A stretch of 64,000 nucleotides of DNA from Smittium mucronatum (lineage: Eukaryota > Kickxellomycota > Harpellomycetes > Harpellales > Legeriomycetaceae), in NCBI GenBank assembly GCA_001953115.1, contig LSSL01000611.1, positions 1-64,000 of the forward strand, written 5' to 3'. Shown here in pieces: positions 39,930 to 53,544 of this stretch. A program made the position numbers and the translations under genes. Below the pieces are notes generated by a model. The model saw only the letters and a list, made by a program, of their open reading frames with translations. It ran no database searches and was not told the origin of the DNA. Numbering within the stretch: position 1 is the first letter of the stretch; each line of letters opens with the position of its first letter.

Positions 39930-40380
39930 GTATGTGCATAGTTAATCACAACAATAAGTTGGTCGACTATGGCTCTTATCCTTATGGATTTGCAACGGAG
40001 TCTGGATCTTGGATAGAGGTGCCGGAAGATAGTGATAGTGATACTCCGGTATCAATCTCCACCGAAGTACCTGCAATGTAAAATGACTTGGAAATATTTT
40101 TTAACTTTGAGGTAAAGAAATTAATCAAATATCTTGTATCTTCTTCACTGGCACTTTATCTAAGTTTCGATCCCGATCCCCAAATAAGGTTATCGACTAT
40201 TATTCTCATCATGGGGGCTGTACAAACACTTAGTTTTGTCATTACAACGAGCAATAGATGAAGTAATAATATGCGGTGCAAGTGAGCAATATTTACCCTA
40301 AGGTCTCTTTTGTGTGAGGGAGATGTGTGCGCTAGCAATAGTGCACTTATATTTTTCTCGACCTTGGCTGTAAATTAACA
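39930..40380 (+). pseudogene. Degraded element, copy A (unknown protein fragments)
   Basis: Two blocks match those at 57880-58460 in the same relative order and orientation within the element. Block 1 (39950-40080) would encode a peptide with YPYGFA, then PEDSDSD, ending at a stop. Block 2 (about 40180-40375) would encode LYKHLVLSL followed, after a frameshift, by FTLRSLLCEGDVCASN. The matching protein words in copy B are YPSGFAPE, AEDRDRD, LYKHLVLSL and FSLRYLLGEEDECASN, showing that both copies descend from a real protein-coding sequence. I do not recognise the protein; a retroelement or other mobile-element origin is my guess. Confidence 0.55.
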
Positions 40381-40389
40381 GTTTTGAAG

Positions 40390-41087
40390 AGAGGATTTGC
40401 ACCTTTCTAGCTGGTATAGAGAATCCACTCCCGAAAATTATAAGTTTTATAATGAGGAGTAAAAATTACCGAGTTTTTTTATTAAACTTCCAATTAAAGG
40501 CTTCGACAACACTATTTAGGATGATATCTCTATTTTTGATTTATAATTTTTGATTATATAAAATTATTATATACCTGATGTAATTTATTCATCTTCTCCC
40601 TTATCAGAATACCAAAATTATAGTTTTTCGTTAATTACTTGCTAATCTCCGGATTTTTTAAACAAAAATAACTCAAAACATAGTTATATGCATATCCAAA
40701 TCTTCATAAGAAAGATTATATACTCAACTCAACCTATGTACTATTTTTTTGGCTAATATCTTGATATAATCCTTTCCTGGACTTTCCTAAATACACTCTA
40801 GCTAAGATGAAAGAAGCAGAGTGATTTTATCACTATGAATTTTTTTACAGGGTTAATTATTGCAATTTTAAAATAACAGGTAAGTTATATGAGTAAAATT
40901 TCTATTCCATCTGAATTTCTGTAAGCGAAAATTTTCTAAAAACTGTTTTGTATGTATATTCTGATTAATTTGTGACAATGAGATACAGTAAAGGAAAGTA
41001 ATGTCCGCAGGCAGTTTCATTAGATGCGAGTATCTGTTAAAAAATATTGGAAGAGGATTTGAATGTTAATTCGATGAGCCAAGCTCC

Positions 41088-41121
<34 letters not shown>

Positions 41122-43680
41122 AAGATTTAAATAATTGAGCTAAACAGAATTCTATTTATTCCTCCAATACTCCTGAGTGATTATAAAAAAATCTTCGGAA
41201 CTTTCAGAATATTTAAAAGCTTATAGAATTTCACTAAGCTTGGTGAATATTGTAGGATTTTTTTCAAATTTAATCTCCTCTTTACACATTAATAATTTTT
41301 ACTAGAGACGGTCTGTATGATGCAATGGCAAACTCTTTCATCTTATAAGTCCCATTATTGCACTAGATTAAAATAATATTAGGAAAATAAGTTTTTTCAA
41401 TAGATTTTTTATGATTTTAATGTTAGAAATTAATATTAAATATTTTTTGAAAATTTCTTCCATGAAGATAGTTAGACACTTTGAATATTATTGAAGTATA
41501 GATTAAGTGTTGGTTCTCTCATTTGGCATTATTCTCTCTCCAAAGACAAATTCACATTTCTTTTTTTTAATTATTGTTTTTTCTTTTTATAACAAAAAAA
41601 ATAACCATAATAGGATAGTAATAACATCTTTCTGTTGCTGAGGTATTATAGGATCAATAATTTAGGAAAAGTAAATATTTCGAGAACAAGTATCTTTAAA
41701 ATATTTTTTAACTTGGGTATTTATTGATAAAAAAAAAGGGATTTAATTTTTACATATGGTGATCTGTTACGAGACATTTTTTTTAATTTTTTTTGAATAT
41801 ATGTCGACAGAATAAATAAAATAAACTCAAATACCATATTTTAAAGTGATTTAGCTATTATTTTTATATAAAAATAACAAAATAAAACTCAGGCTCTAGC
41901 CCCTTTTGGGGATAAATTAATAGTAAATTAAATATTTTTTTGGTTAAAAATTAGCAAAAAAAACACAAGTTATTTTGAAAAAATTCTATAAACACAGAAT
42001 TTTTCCAAAAGAAATTGATAAACATCTAATTCCTAAATGAAATTTCAAATATTTTATTTCTTTATAAAATATTTAACTAAGCCATTGGAACCGATGGATT
42101 TGTTAAAGGGGTAATTTACTAAAGAAAAAATAATAAAATTGAATATTTTTTAATTTTGAAATTCCTAAGTCTTGGGAAAAAAAAATTGGCTCTATATGGC
42201 ACTATTGGTTAAATTAGAAAGGAGGTAAAAAAGTGTAAGAAATGCAAAATTGGAGTTTTTTCAACATTAAAAGTCAATGATTGGTAAATTGGCTGTGTTA
42301 AATATTTATTATTCCAATTTTCGTATTTGAGAAATCCAAATCAAGTAGATTTTAATTTAGATAAAAAATAAATTACGCCATTTATAAATTTATGAAAACA
42401 GTATCCATGTTAATTTTTTGGCAAATAAAATAAAAATAGGTCGATTGCAAAGTATTTGTAGTTGGAAATATGATTATTCGACAATACATGAAATATATTG
42501 TAGATGAAATTTTTGGTGGGTCTATTTTTAATTAAAAATCAGTCACTACACTCGATTTTTTGTTTAGTTTTTAGTTTCATATATTTCAAGTAAATTAAGA
42601 CCATGAAGAATCACTTTTACCATTTTAAATATGCTTTTCACATTAAAATTATCAATGATTATTATTTTTTTAATATTAATCTTTAAAATCGATATATTTT
42701 ATATATTAAAAAAAAAATTCAAATATAATATTAAAAGGTGAAATTATTACGAAAATATTAAGTAGGGGTAAAAAATTTTTTAGAAAAAAAAAAACTTTTA
42801 GACCAATTTAGAACCATATATAATTAATCATGCTCATTTAATGTCGATACAAAGATTAAAATTATAACGATTTTTTTTGTTTTGGGTTAGTTTGAATATA
42901 TTTTCAGCTATAACCGTAACCAATCTTAAATATTTACCAGTATTTCCTTTATTACATATATTTATACATTAGCTTATAAATATAAATTTGTTTTTTTTTC
43001 AAAAATAACCTTTAAAATAATCAGAAAATTTTAAATAGTATGTTTTTAAACTGAAAACATAATTTAAAAGAATTAAATTGATGATTTTTTTTCCTTCCTC
43101 TGATTTTATGGGCGGGTCATCAAAATATAAACTTTTTTTGGTAAAAATAAAAACTTCATATTTCTTAATTTTTATTTGATACCTAAAATTTTCGAATTAA
43201 ATTTTTTTAAAAAATAGATATAAGAGTTTCTATTAAATAAGTATGAATTTTTTTTTATTTAATCGCAATATTGTATTTATTTTACTTTATTTTAGGCGAA
43301 TGTAGTTCCATTGAAAACCCAATGGTTGTACATAACACCTAAAAACCCTTATCATGATTTTATATTAATAAATATAATCTTAAATCGACTGCTTTAAAAG
43401 TCACTGAAAAATTATAATCAGTCATTTTCCTTTAAAAATTCTTATCATTGGAAGCCTACTCTTCCTCCCCCTCGACCATATCCAATTTCGGCAGTTTCAA
43501 ATAATGAAAAGATTGATCCTAAAATAATTTTTTCGGCTTATGCTTATCACGAGCGAAAACTATAAAATGGGTGTTTTGTTTTATATACTAAATTATTCTT
43601 TATGGTGCCATAAATATAAAAATGGCTATGTTTTTAGGCTAACCAAAATAAAATTTGGTGATGTAATCTTTAAAATTAAA
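40390..43680. other. AT-rich gene-free stretch
   Basis: No gene is supportable. It contains an (AT)14 microsatellite at 41091-41118. Everything else is low-complexity AT-rich sequence. Confidence 0.65.
41091..41118. repeat. (AT)n microsatellite
   Basis: Fourteen perfect AT units. Confidence 0.95.
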
Positions 43681-44397
<717 letters not shown>

Positions 44398-44709
44398 AAT
44401 CTTAATATAGACATTTTTAAACCAGCAATAGAAGTCGGAGTAAAATTTAATTTTCTGTTATAGGAAGTTTATATATGTTAAAATAAATCATGAAAAAAAA
44501 AATAACATTTGAAAAAAAAAAAAAAACTATTATAATAAAGTTTATATTTTTTAGTATTTTTTTATAATAACTAAGGGTTGATTATCAAATTCTTATAATT
44601 GTCTTTATTTTTTAAAATTTTATTATATATTAAATGGAATATTATTAGAACCTAATCTTTTTAATGGATATATACTAATATGGTAGTTTGTTAAACTTAC
44701 ACATATATT

Positions 44710-45660
44710 GTGGATATCTTCGTGGATATCCTTTTTTTTTATTTTCAGCCTTTCCACTCCCATAATATGCTTGACTCTTCCATAATAATTCTCACAGAAG
44801 TCAATTTCATGTTATGATTATGTTCAAACTGATTCAAATTCAATTCTTTTACCATAATATAGAAGGCAAATACATATCCATCCATAGATATTCCAAATCT
44901 GCTAAATATAACAATACTTGTGTAAATTGGAAGATATCTCGTCTGTATTTCTCAATAAAAATTTCTTATACTCATCCTATCTCTCTAAAAATATATTAAA
45001 TTAATGAATAGACCCGTAGCTTATTTTACTTGACATGGTGACTCTGCCATCAGGAATATGGGCAAACTCTCTTTCAAGACGATATTTTTTGTTTTTTCCT
45101 AAAAATAAAGCCTTAGCCTCCCTAAAGTCGGAGGTGAATCTAGAAATTTCTTGGATTGAATTATCGATTATGAGAGTTGCTTCAAGGAAGTGGGCAAATG
45201 ATAGCTTTTATGCTATTTGCCTTGATTTTTTAATTTTAAAATAAATTAATTTTTCAATTTGTGTTTTATTTAATAAGTTGTTCTAGCAGCCAGTCGTTGA
45301 GAGTAACCATAATTCATATTAAAAGATAATGCCATAGATGAATAATTAGGATATGTTTTGAGATAATTCAGATAGAAAAGTACCAAATCTTTTAAAGAAA
45401 GATTCGCCCTTCTCCCCTTTGTACTTCTCATTCCAGAAATTTCTGGATTTAATAGAGCAAAAAGCCTATTAAATATATTAAATCCAAAGTTGGTGAAGTT
45501 TTTAATTTATCATCGGATAGTTTATTGAAATAAAAATCAGAGCTTGAATCCTCAATATCAAAAGTATTCTCTGGTAATGAATTAGCTATATTTTGATCAT
45601 CAATTATCCTAGTCCTTGATATAAGATTTTCAAAGTTTTTGGTAGAAAATTTAATAATTT
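44710..45660 (-). pseudogene. IS5/Harbinger-like DDE transposase relic
   Basis: Reading right to left on the minus strand, fragments of one transposase appear in order but in different frames. First comes an acidic/Ser-rich lead (45480-45660). After a frameshift near 45485 follows NRLFALLNPEISG and a helix-turn-helix segment with LSLKDLVLFYLNYLKTYPNY (45300-45480), which ends at a stop. Then, at 45030-45240, comes a segment with DNSIQE, GKNKKYRLERELA and PDGRVTM. This is the layout of the first catalytic-Asp region of IS5/DDE_Tnp_4 enzymes. Finally CENYYGRVKHIMGV near 44770-44810 looks like the region of the last catalytic Glu. Stops and shifts make it a pseudogene. I judge the family by motif order only. 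Confidence 0.6.
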
Positions 45661-46431
45661 TTTTTTTGAATCTGGGTACGATTATTCTTTTATGAGAAAT
45701 ATAAAACCGATATAATCAATTTATAGAGAATATTTGAGATGGAATAAGATGTTTTTTTGAAAAAAAAAACCGAAAAAGTCTAGAATTTTTATACGTATAA
45801 ATATCACGTATTATTGAAAAAGCGCCCCGTGATTTAAAAAAAATCGTTTAAAATAATTAAATAAGGTTATTTATTTTTTTAAGACGAATAGATTTATTTC
45901 ACTTATATTGAGAAATCGAATTGATTTATGTTAAATCCGCGTCATTTCAATGAATTTTGATTTATTTAGATTATACAATCATATCAGAACTCAATAGGAT
46001 ACATCAAAATGATGCGATTATTGCAAAATAAACGCGATAATTTGGTATTTTAGACTTTTTTTTACGCAGGATTTATTAATTGATATTTTAGACACGAATA
46101 ATTTTAAAATATACGTATTGATAAATACGAAATAATTGATATTAACATTATTTTTTCGACTCAATTATTTTAATTGGCCGAAAAGTGGCTTTATTATGAT
46201 ATATGTGCTTATTTTATTGGCCGCCTAATATTTATATAATTAGAATTTGAGGCTAATGTGACCCGAAAAGTTTTCTGAGTTTATAAAATGAAAAAATTGA
46301 AAATTGATACAAAAAAATGAATTTTAGTGTATCAAATTTAAATTTTTTCCATAAATATACATTAATTGATGCTGTATGAATTATTTTTATGTTTTATATA
46401 CTTACTAGCAATTAAATGATGGAAGAAAAGG
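45661..46431. other. Intergenic, nothing seen
   Basis: AT-rich sequence between two transposase relics. I see no frame, RNA gene or clear repeat. Confidence 0.5.
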
Positions 46432-46457
46432 CTACTACTACTACTACTACTACTACT
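46432..46457. repeat. (CTA)n microsatellite
   Basis: A run of about eight to nine CTA units. Confidence 0.95.
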
Positions 46458-46559
46458 CACCAGATTAAAATTTATTACATAAATTCATATTTTATTGCAT
46501 TTTGTTTGTTTTTATCCAAACGAAAATAAGTATATAAAAAAGTATTTTTTATTAAATCT

Positions 46560-48400
46560 TGTTAAGAAATTTATTTTTTTGTGTATCTTTTTTGGTCTTC
46601 CTCTTCTTCTCGTGCCCTATAATAATGCAACTTTTAGAACATTGGGATGATTTATTTGAATAAAAAACGAGTATGCATGAAAGAGCTTTTTTAGTTTCAA
46701 AAAAAAACTTCCTGAACAAAAAACGTCTCATCAACTGTTTAATCAAATTCCAGGATATGTTAAATATTAATCATCAAAATCTTTGGAAACGAGACCAACC
46801 CCGTTACAAATCTTTTTTCCGATTGATGCAGCGATTTTTTTCTCCCAAGACTTAATCACTTATCTATAAAAAGATATATCTACAAATCAACATCCTCCGA
46901 AATATATAAGAACCAAGCTTTTGGATTAATAAGAACAAATATTTTATAGCGTTTAATATTCTCAAGTTATGGTTTGTACCAGCCTGCATAATCCTGAATC
47001 ACCTTAACCATGATTTTTGATTTGTTCTAATTTTTATAGTTTTCCTATAGATTTTGATGAGTTTTTCTAGACAGTTGTTTTTCGATGGGAAAATAAGATA
47101 ACCCCTACATGCCAGATATTATTTTTTCTATCTTTTTTTTCCAAATATCCAAAATTTCTCCACTTTATTAGAAATAAATACTTTGTATTTTCAAATAAAT
47201 TGGTATTTTGCATAAGTTAAAACTTTATAAAAAGTTTATATCTCTATTTATAGTTGTTCCATATAGACCTTTTATTAATTTCACTGTATTTTTAGAAACG
47301 TGAAACCAATAATGTATTCTTTTAATATTAGGGTGAAAGATATTGACGGCACATGAAATCTGAGAGGCTGAATCTGCTATGATGTACTCTATCCCCCCAA
47401 AAAAATTGATACCTATTCATCTCTCTTTTTAAAGTTTCCAGAATTCAAGTATAGGATTTTGTAAGGTTACATCAAAAATTACACTATTCTCTTTGTACAA
47501 AGAATAAAATAAACCAAATGGTGACTGGCACAATTTTCTTTTATACAAAATATACCAGGAATGAGTAGCAAAATAACACACCATATATTATGCCAAAGAT
47601 ATTTCACTCTTTGTGAATGTCAAGAAGGGAACATTACTTGTACAGCCTATCAGCGAATAATACTATCACAATATGATAGTTAATACTGCGTTTAGAATTC
47701 TCTATAAATAGTGGACCAAATCTATCCATGAAAGGGCAAGTCCTTTAATTTTTTATTCTAATTTTGATCTGAATAGATTATATTCGTTTCCCAATCCGCC
47801 GCCTTACTTCTGAATTATCTCTGTTTCGTTTTTATTTTTAGTTATAATTTTATCTGAGTTTACAATTTTGCAATTTTATTTTATTACACCAATAAAATAA
47901 TACTGATTCCTGACACATTCATTGGAATCTTTGTTTAATGCAGGTATCGACATGGGTTAGATTTCTGCCTTTTTCCGGGTACATCAGCCATTATAACAGG
48001 ATAAATCCCTTTTAACTAATGTAAAAGTGGAATCTATGTGAATATTTTTAGCCATAGATAAAAAATTTGGTCTGTATTTAGAGGCCATAAGTGTCTGTAT
48101 ATTTTATGCGCCACTTGAATAATCAGCTACATAGGGTTCATTAATTGCTTAGTTAAATTTTTATTATTTCACAAAAATTAATGAATTCATCTAAAGTAGG
48201 GCAGTGGCTCGATTTTTTTTTTGATTTTTTCGCTTTTAACATAATTATAAATGTTTTTAAAACCAACTCGTATGCATTTGCTTTGCAATATTTCCTTTAT
48301 ATCACTAGATTTTAAACACTTTTTACTGGAATCTAATGGTTCATCCTTAAAGGTTTTGGATAAATCTCTAACGAATTTTGCATGATGGAAAATTTGGTGA
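46560..48400 (-). pseudogene. MULE-type transposase relic
   Basis: Fragments of a Mutator-like transposase occur in the expected order on the minus strand, with many stops and frameshifts. Around 48010-48090 is MASKYRPNFLSMAKN followed by HIDSTFTLV, comparable to the first catalytic Asp region (DGTF). At 47270-47400, EYIIADSASQISCAV, NIFHPNIKR and HYWFHVSKNTVK match the family's second Asp and C/GxxH part (typically DGAxAI...WFHxKK). At 46590-46625, PNVLKVALL, a stop and TRRRGRPKK resemble the basic GRPxK tail that follows the SWIM finger. It is non-functional; the outer limits are approximate and I could not locate terminal inverted repeats. Confidence 0.6.
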
Positions 48401-48409
48401 AAAAAAGTT

Positions 48410-48950
48410 CTCCTACCACCATAAAACTACCAAATTTTCATGTTGCTAAAAAAGATGCGATTTTTCAATTTATGCAATACTAGATAGTATATTTTTATTT
48501 TTTAAAAGCGCATGTGATTTGAAAAATTCTCTGCATCTGAAATATCCCATTTTTGTTCAGAGCCCAGAATTTTTAATTTTTATAGACCTTTTTTTTAAAA
48601 TTCTTGTTATAAATATAATAAAGAAGGATAAAGTCTTTTTAAACTCTTAAATAGTCGAGTTTATTAATAGATTAGAAGAAAAAACCAGAATTTCGCGTAA
48701 CTTTGCGTCTTAATAATAATATTATTATTAAACTTCTTTCGGGTACATAAAATATCATTAGAGGATTTTGATATTGGTAATTTTTTTTTTTTTGGTTTGA
48801 TCTTGACAGAATTTTAATGAAAAATGGCTAATTTGACATATTCTTGCCTAAATCGACCTTTATTTGAAAAGTCAACAACCAGATTAAAAATTTGAGTTTT
48901 TTTTATTAATTCGATTCTCTATTATAAATTTTGATATATTTTTAATGTTT
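48410..48950. other. Intergenic, nothing seen
   Basis: AT-rich sequence to the right of the MULE relic. It may include the decayed 5' end of that element, but no motif is visible. Confidence 0.4.
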
Positions 48951-48953
48951 AAC

Positions 48954-49620
48954 TTATTTTATATTATTTTCAATTAGATCGGCTATATTTTCGGTGTCCA
49001 TTTTCTCTGAGATTTTATTGATATTAGTCTTAGTGAGTATTTTTTTATCAATTTTTGATGTAGAGGTTTCCTCTATATATAAAAGTATATCATGGAATAT
49101 GGTGTATCCATCAACTGAATCAGCCCACCCTTTCTTTTTCTTAGATTTGATCAAACCCTTTTTTTCTTTGGTGGTTATTTCTGTAAGACTTTTACAGTCA
49201 TATTAAAATTTATTCCCTTTTAGATTTTTGAAATTAATGTTTTTTTCCCCAGAATAAATAGCATTTTTATTTTTATTTTTATTTTTGGGCTTATGTGTTT
49301 CGTGATATTTTTTTAAATAGATCATCAATTTTTTTTTCCCAATGGCACTTCTTTTTGCAGTATCTGAGTTCTGTGGAGAGGGGAGGGGTAACCTCCATAT
49401 TTGAGGAGCCTTATATCCATTATTTTTAGGAATTATATTTTTATTGCTTTTGTTTGTAGCTTTATTTATATAAATGTAATTTTTTATGGATACATATTTA
49501 GCTTTTCGTGTTTAAATGTGATATCTAGCATCTCTCCGAGTATCGAAAGCTTCCTGTATGTCACTAGTACTACATCCTACGTTTTGAAATCGTTATATGG
49601 TGTCATTTTTATGACTTTTT
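48954..49620 (-). pseudogene. Lysine-rich near-open frame, unknown
   Basis: One minus-strand frame stays open from about 49620 to 48954 except for two stops (near 49495 and 49226). It encodes SDIQEAFDTRRDARYH, then a Lys/Asn-rich part with SAIGKKKLMIYLKK, then KKKKGWADSVDGYTIFHDI and an acidic end. The plus-strand reading of the same DNA is hydrophobic and looks like a shadow. The composition suggests a former gene or mobile-element ORF, but I recognise no family. Hexamer runs (TTTTTA)n and (TTTTTG)n lie within it at 49262-49287 and 49652-49678. Confidence 0.3.
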
Positions 49621-49780
49621 TGATTTTCATTATATTCAGCTGCCTCCAGAAATTTTTTGTTTTTGTTTTTGTTTTTGTATATTATTTTCAATATTTTCAG
49701 CCACATTTTCGTCTTTTTATTTTTGGATTTAATGAAAAACGGTTCTTCTTCTGGGATCTATATCTAAACTAATTTAAATT

Positions 49781-50026
49781 TTAATGATATGCATTATTAT
49801 CGCCATGTATATTTCTTATAGTTTCCCACCAACATTTCTCAGTCAGAGCCTTAGACTGAAGAGGGTACCTCACATTTATTTTATTTTCTTTCTGTGGTCC
49901 TCCTACTGTTATAATTTCCATCAATGACGCAATAATCATAAATTTTCGAGCTGCGTACGTCCATAGAGGAAATAGACCTAGTGATCTATCCAGCGATTTA
50001 GTTTTGTGGATTGCACTAATTTCCAC
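49781..50026 (-). pseudogene. 81-residue open frame, unknown
   Basis: A minus-strand ATG-started frame with a protein-like composition: MEISAIHKTKSLDRSLG, then a hydrophobic stretch, then VGGPQKENKINVRYPL and ALTEKCWWETIRN. The frame is also open for a few codons upstream (RRLTQEV). No intron signals or family match are evident. Its position next to the eroded frame at 48954-49620 suggests both may be parts of one decayed element. Confidence 0.3.
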
Positions 50027-50871
50027 TTCTTGAGTAAGTCTTCTTAGACGTGGTCGATATTACGGTCATTTTCCATTTTCTTCAATCTCAATATGCTTTT
50101 TTAAGAGCCAATTCCATTTTATTATATATTTTTAAATAAAGGAATTAATTTCGAAACTTTTTTCCATAAATAAGGCTACGATTAAAAATCCTGGTGTATT
50201 TTTTCTAATAAATAATCAGTTTTTGGCTTCTATAGGTCTATTTTAACCATTTCTTGTTTTCACACATGTTAAATTCATAAATATAGTAAAAATAGTTAAT
50301 GGATGTAGATTTTACAAAATATTTGCTAAATAGATACAATAATATTTTGTTGTCATTTTAGGTTGAGGTCGTTTGCAAAATTTATTTCCCTTTTGAAAAC
50401 TGGTCCAGAAAGCGGTTAAAGATAGACAGATCTCTTAGGTCCAAAGAATCTAGTAAAACCTCTACATATATCCATATTTGGACACGAAAGACAATACAGT
50501 GGTTTAAAATCAAGCCAAATTAAAGTGCCTTTGACAAATAGCTGTAAAAAAACAGTAGATAATTTGGAGATAATTTAACCTTTTACTAATCTATAAACAG
50601 CTATTATGACCCTAGAAATGAACAAATCGCAAAATAAAAATTTAAATGCTTGCCTATAAAAATAAAAAACTATAACACATTCATTCTTAGATTAAGACAA
50701 TATAGCTTTAGGATACAACCATGCTGAAGAGTGATTCAAAAAAAAACGATTAAATAAACCGTTGAAATAGAAATGCAAAAAGAAATAAACAAGCTTCACC
50801 AGCTTTTCTATCCTAAAAGAGACCCCGTAAAAATGGTAAGGCTCTTCAAATTAAATAAAAGTACAGGGAAA
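50027..50871. other. Intergenic 3' of ELF1
   Basis: No gene seen. The sequence just left of the ELF1 stop is AT-rich 3' flank. Confidence 0.5.
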
Positions 50872-51642
50872 TTAATCATCACTGTAATCCTCTTCTTCGC
50901 TGTCTATGGCTCCTACACGATTCCGTTTTGATAGAACAGCTGTTTTTTTATGACGGTTATGATCTTCTTCCTCTTCCCCACCGAAGAAATCCTCAACATC
51001 ACTTTCCTCGTCACTAATCCCTGCTCTATCCAATATTCCATTTCCATTACTCTTTCTCGGGCCAGCATCACTTTCGTACTCCTCGTATTCCCCATTTCTT
51101 TCGGGAACATGATCTTCTCCATTGGTTTCAGCATTTTTAGCCTCTTCACAAGCATCTATCCATTCACTATAAACATCGATGGGACTGCTCAAGTCTAATA
51201 CGAATAAAATAAATATATAACACGTAAATTGACCAAGATTGATCCATATAAAAAATAGAATAGAATTGTCAAGAGGAAAAAGAAGACGGTAGGATTAAAA
51301 ATTTCCATATTTACCCCCCCCCCCAAATATAATCTATAAAATTTGTTATTTCTCTTACGATTTATAGCAGCTTGGTAGTTTGCATGACACACTTTGCAAG
51401 AAAGATTCCCTATTTTGTGCTCTTTATCCCTGAATAAATCAAGATAATAATAAAAAATAAGGGTAATTAAAAGAGGTAAATTTTACGAAGAAAATATATT
51501 GGATTATAGATTATATACAAAATAAGACTAACATCTGCACAGAAACGGATTTTTCGTGATTGCAAAACACGCAATCGAAAGTAACGTCGAGCTTAGGCTT
51601 AGCTCTTTTAACCAGCTTACTCGTACTTTTTCGTTTACCCAT
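50872..51642 (-). CDS. ELF1: Transcription elongation factor Elf1/ELOF1 homolog
   Basis: The three exons are 51642-51533, 51429-51359 and 51194-50872, with GT-AG introns and consistent phases, giving 167 residues. Elf1 is a small zinc-ribbon protein that travels with RNA polymerase II and assists elongation through chromatin; in yeast and humans it also acts in transcription-coupled repair. A basic N-terminus ([10 protein letters not shown]) is followed by the zinc ribbon with C24-x2-C27 and C48-x2-C51, with FCNHEKS after the first pair. The family signature [16 protein letters not shown] covers residues 64-79. Residues 80-167 are strongly acidic with Ser, longer than the tail of yeast Elf1 (145 residues in total) and absent from animal ELOF1 (about 83). 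The start is the only ATG upstream of the ribbon. Intron 2 contains a poly-C run (51313-51324). Confidence 0.93.
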
Positions 51643-53544
51643 TCTATTTTAAGGAAATACCACTTGAGGAATTTTAAATCTATACTGCCCTTCCCACGCC
51701 TTTTTTTTTATTTGTACCAAATAATTTAACAAAGTGCAATTGCTAATAAACAAGGATTTCTATTTTATATTTTTAATTCTCATACGTAAATATTAGCTGA
51801 CCTATAAGGTCCTGAACTTTCAGTATTCCTATTTGTGCATTTTTTCACTTAAATAAAGATGATCCTCCAACCATTGAACAAAATGCGAAATTATGAGTTT
51901 ATATTGGCTGTTTAATGGGTTCCAATTTTTTCCCAACTCGCTTTTCTATAACAAGAAAAAAAAAACCAAAGATTGGGTTTATTCAATTTCTTACTTGGTT
52001 TGATCCAGCTCAGTTTGAAAAACCACAAAATAATCGTATTTTAGGATATTGATTAGTTAGTGAGCCCGTTATTGTTATAACTTAAAACTTTTCAATTGGA
52101 TACTTTCTGCGTACGGAGGACTATTTTCAAGGCCAGATATTCTAATTATATTTAAATCATTGGCTACAATAAGATTACATCGTCATATAGCCAATAAAAA
52201 TTATAAAAATACTCTAGTTTTAATAAATCTCTTGATTTCTCCAATAGATAATCTTTATATGTATACAATTCCAATTTATCCAATAGCTTTATACAATTAA
52301 AATGTTAGTTTTCCAAATTAGGAAAATGGTAAAAAACTAACTGAAGTGTCCGCTTTCAAAGAGAATCTAGACATATATCACCAGAAATAATTTACTGAAA
52401 TTTTATTTTGTTATTTTTTTGTGAAGAAAAATTCCGTAGTGATAAAAAAGCTTTATTATCATTATAAAAAAAATATTCCTAATATACAATATATCATAAA
52501 CGCCTTCATATATTGATATATAATGTTTAAACGATATTTACGTATTAGATTATTTATTTATTTCTAGCTTCATGTAATTAAAGTGATAAAAGATAATTTT
52601 CTGATTGTTAATTTTATTTGACAAAATTGTTAATAAATTAATGGTTTTATCGAAAGTAGTGAGCTATTATTTATTCGGCTTTTTAAATTAAAACTATCCC
52701 AAATCTCTATTTTTATAAAACCATATCAATATCTCGTGTTTGTTTCTGGCTCAAATATCGTTATCATAAGTATTTAAAATGATTTATAATCTTGTCTATT
52801 TAATTTATTTAATCTAATACTATTTAGTTTTTCCTTTCTAATAACCAGAGTGATGATGGGGTTTTTAAAAACTTAAACCCCACCCTCCCCCCCAAAAAAA
52901 AAGATTAAAAAATCGACTTTAAAACCAATAAAATGCTAAATTTCAAATAAATTTGTAAATTGAATAGTAAATCTTTATCTCTTTTTGGATACATATATAT
53001 TATAATCACAAAAAATTCATATCAAGGTTTTCGCTTCCTGTTATGATCATTTTCTATAATTAATTTTGACCTTTAACAATAATCTCAATTTTTTATATTT
53101 TTCTTCAAATTATTTTAGATTAGACTTTCCTAGTTTCTTAAATATAGTGCCCTTTTTAAAGTTTTCTCGTTATACTTTCATCACATTAATGACATTTTAA
53201 AATAAACTGTGTTTTGATAATTCACATAACACGCACGTAATAAAAAAATACGAATACTTTTTGGGTGTTAACTTGAATGGAGTGCATATTTGAAACTAAT
53301 TAGTGTTTTTTAATAAATCTTCTTGATAAAACAAACAATGGTAAACAGGATTAATAAAAAAAATTATTATTTAAAAAAACGAATAAAATAATAATTATAT
53401 AATAAATAAAAAATCGGAAATCGGAAATCAGGAAAATAAGGAACACACAAATAATACCATACAGAATGTCTTTAAGATATTTAAAGCTTGGTTAAAGGTT
53501 ATGAAGGTCGTAAATATAGAATGTTGAGGTTGTAAATAATGAGA
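51643..53544. other. Intergenic between ELF1 and the CLC gene
   Basis: About 1.9 kb holding the ELF1 promoter side and the CLC 3' flank. The sequence is AT-rich and has a poly-C/poly-A run near 52.88 kb. No gene or repeat is recognised. Confidence 0.6.
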
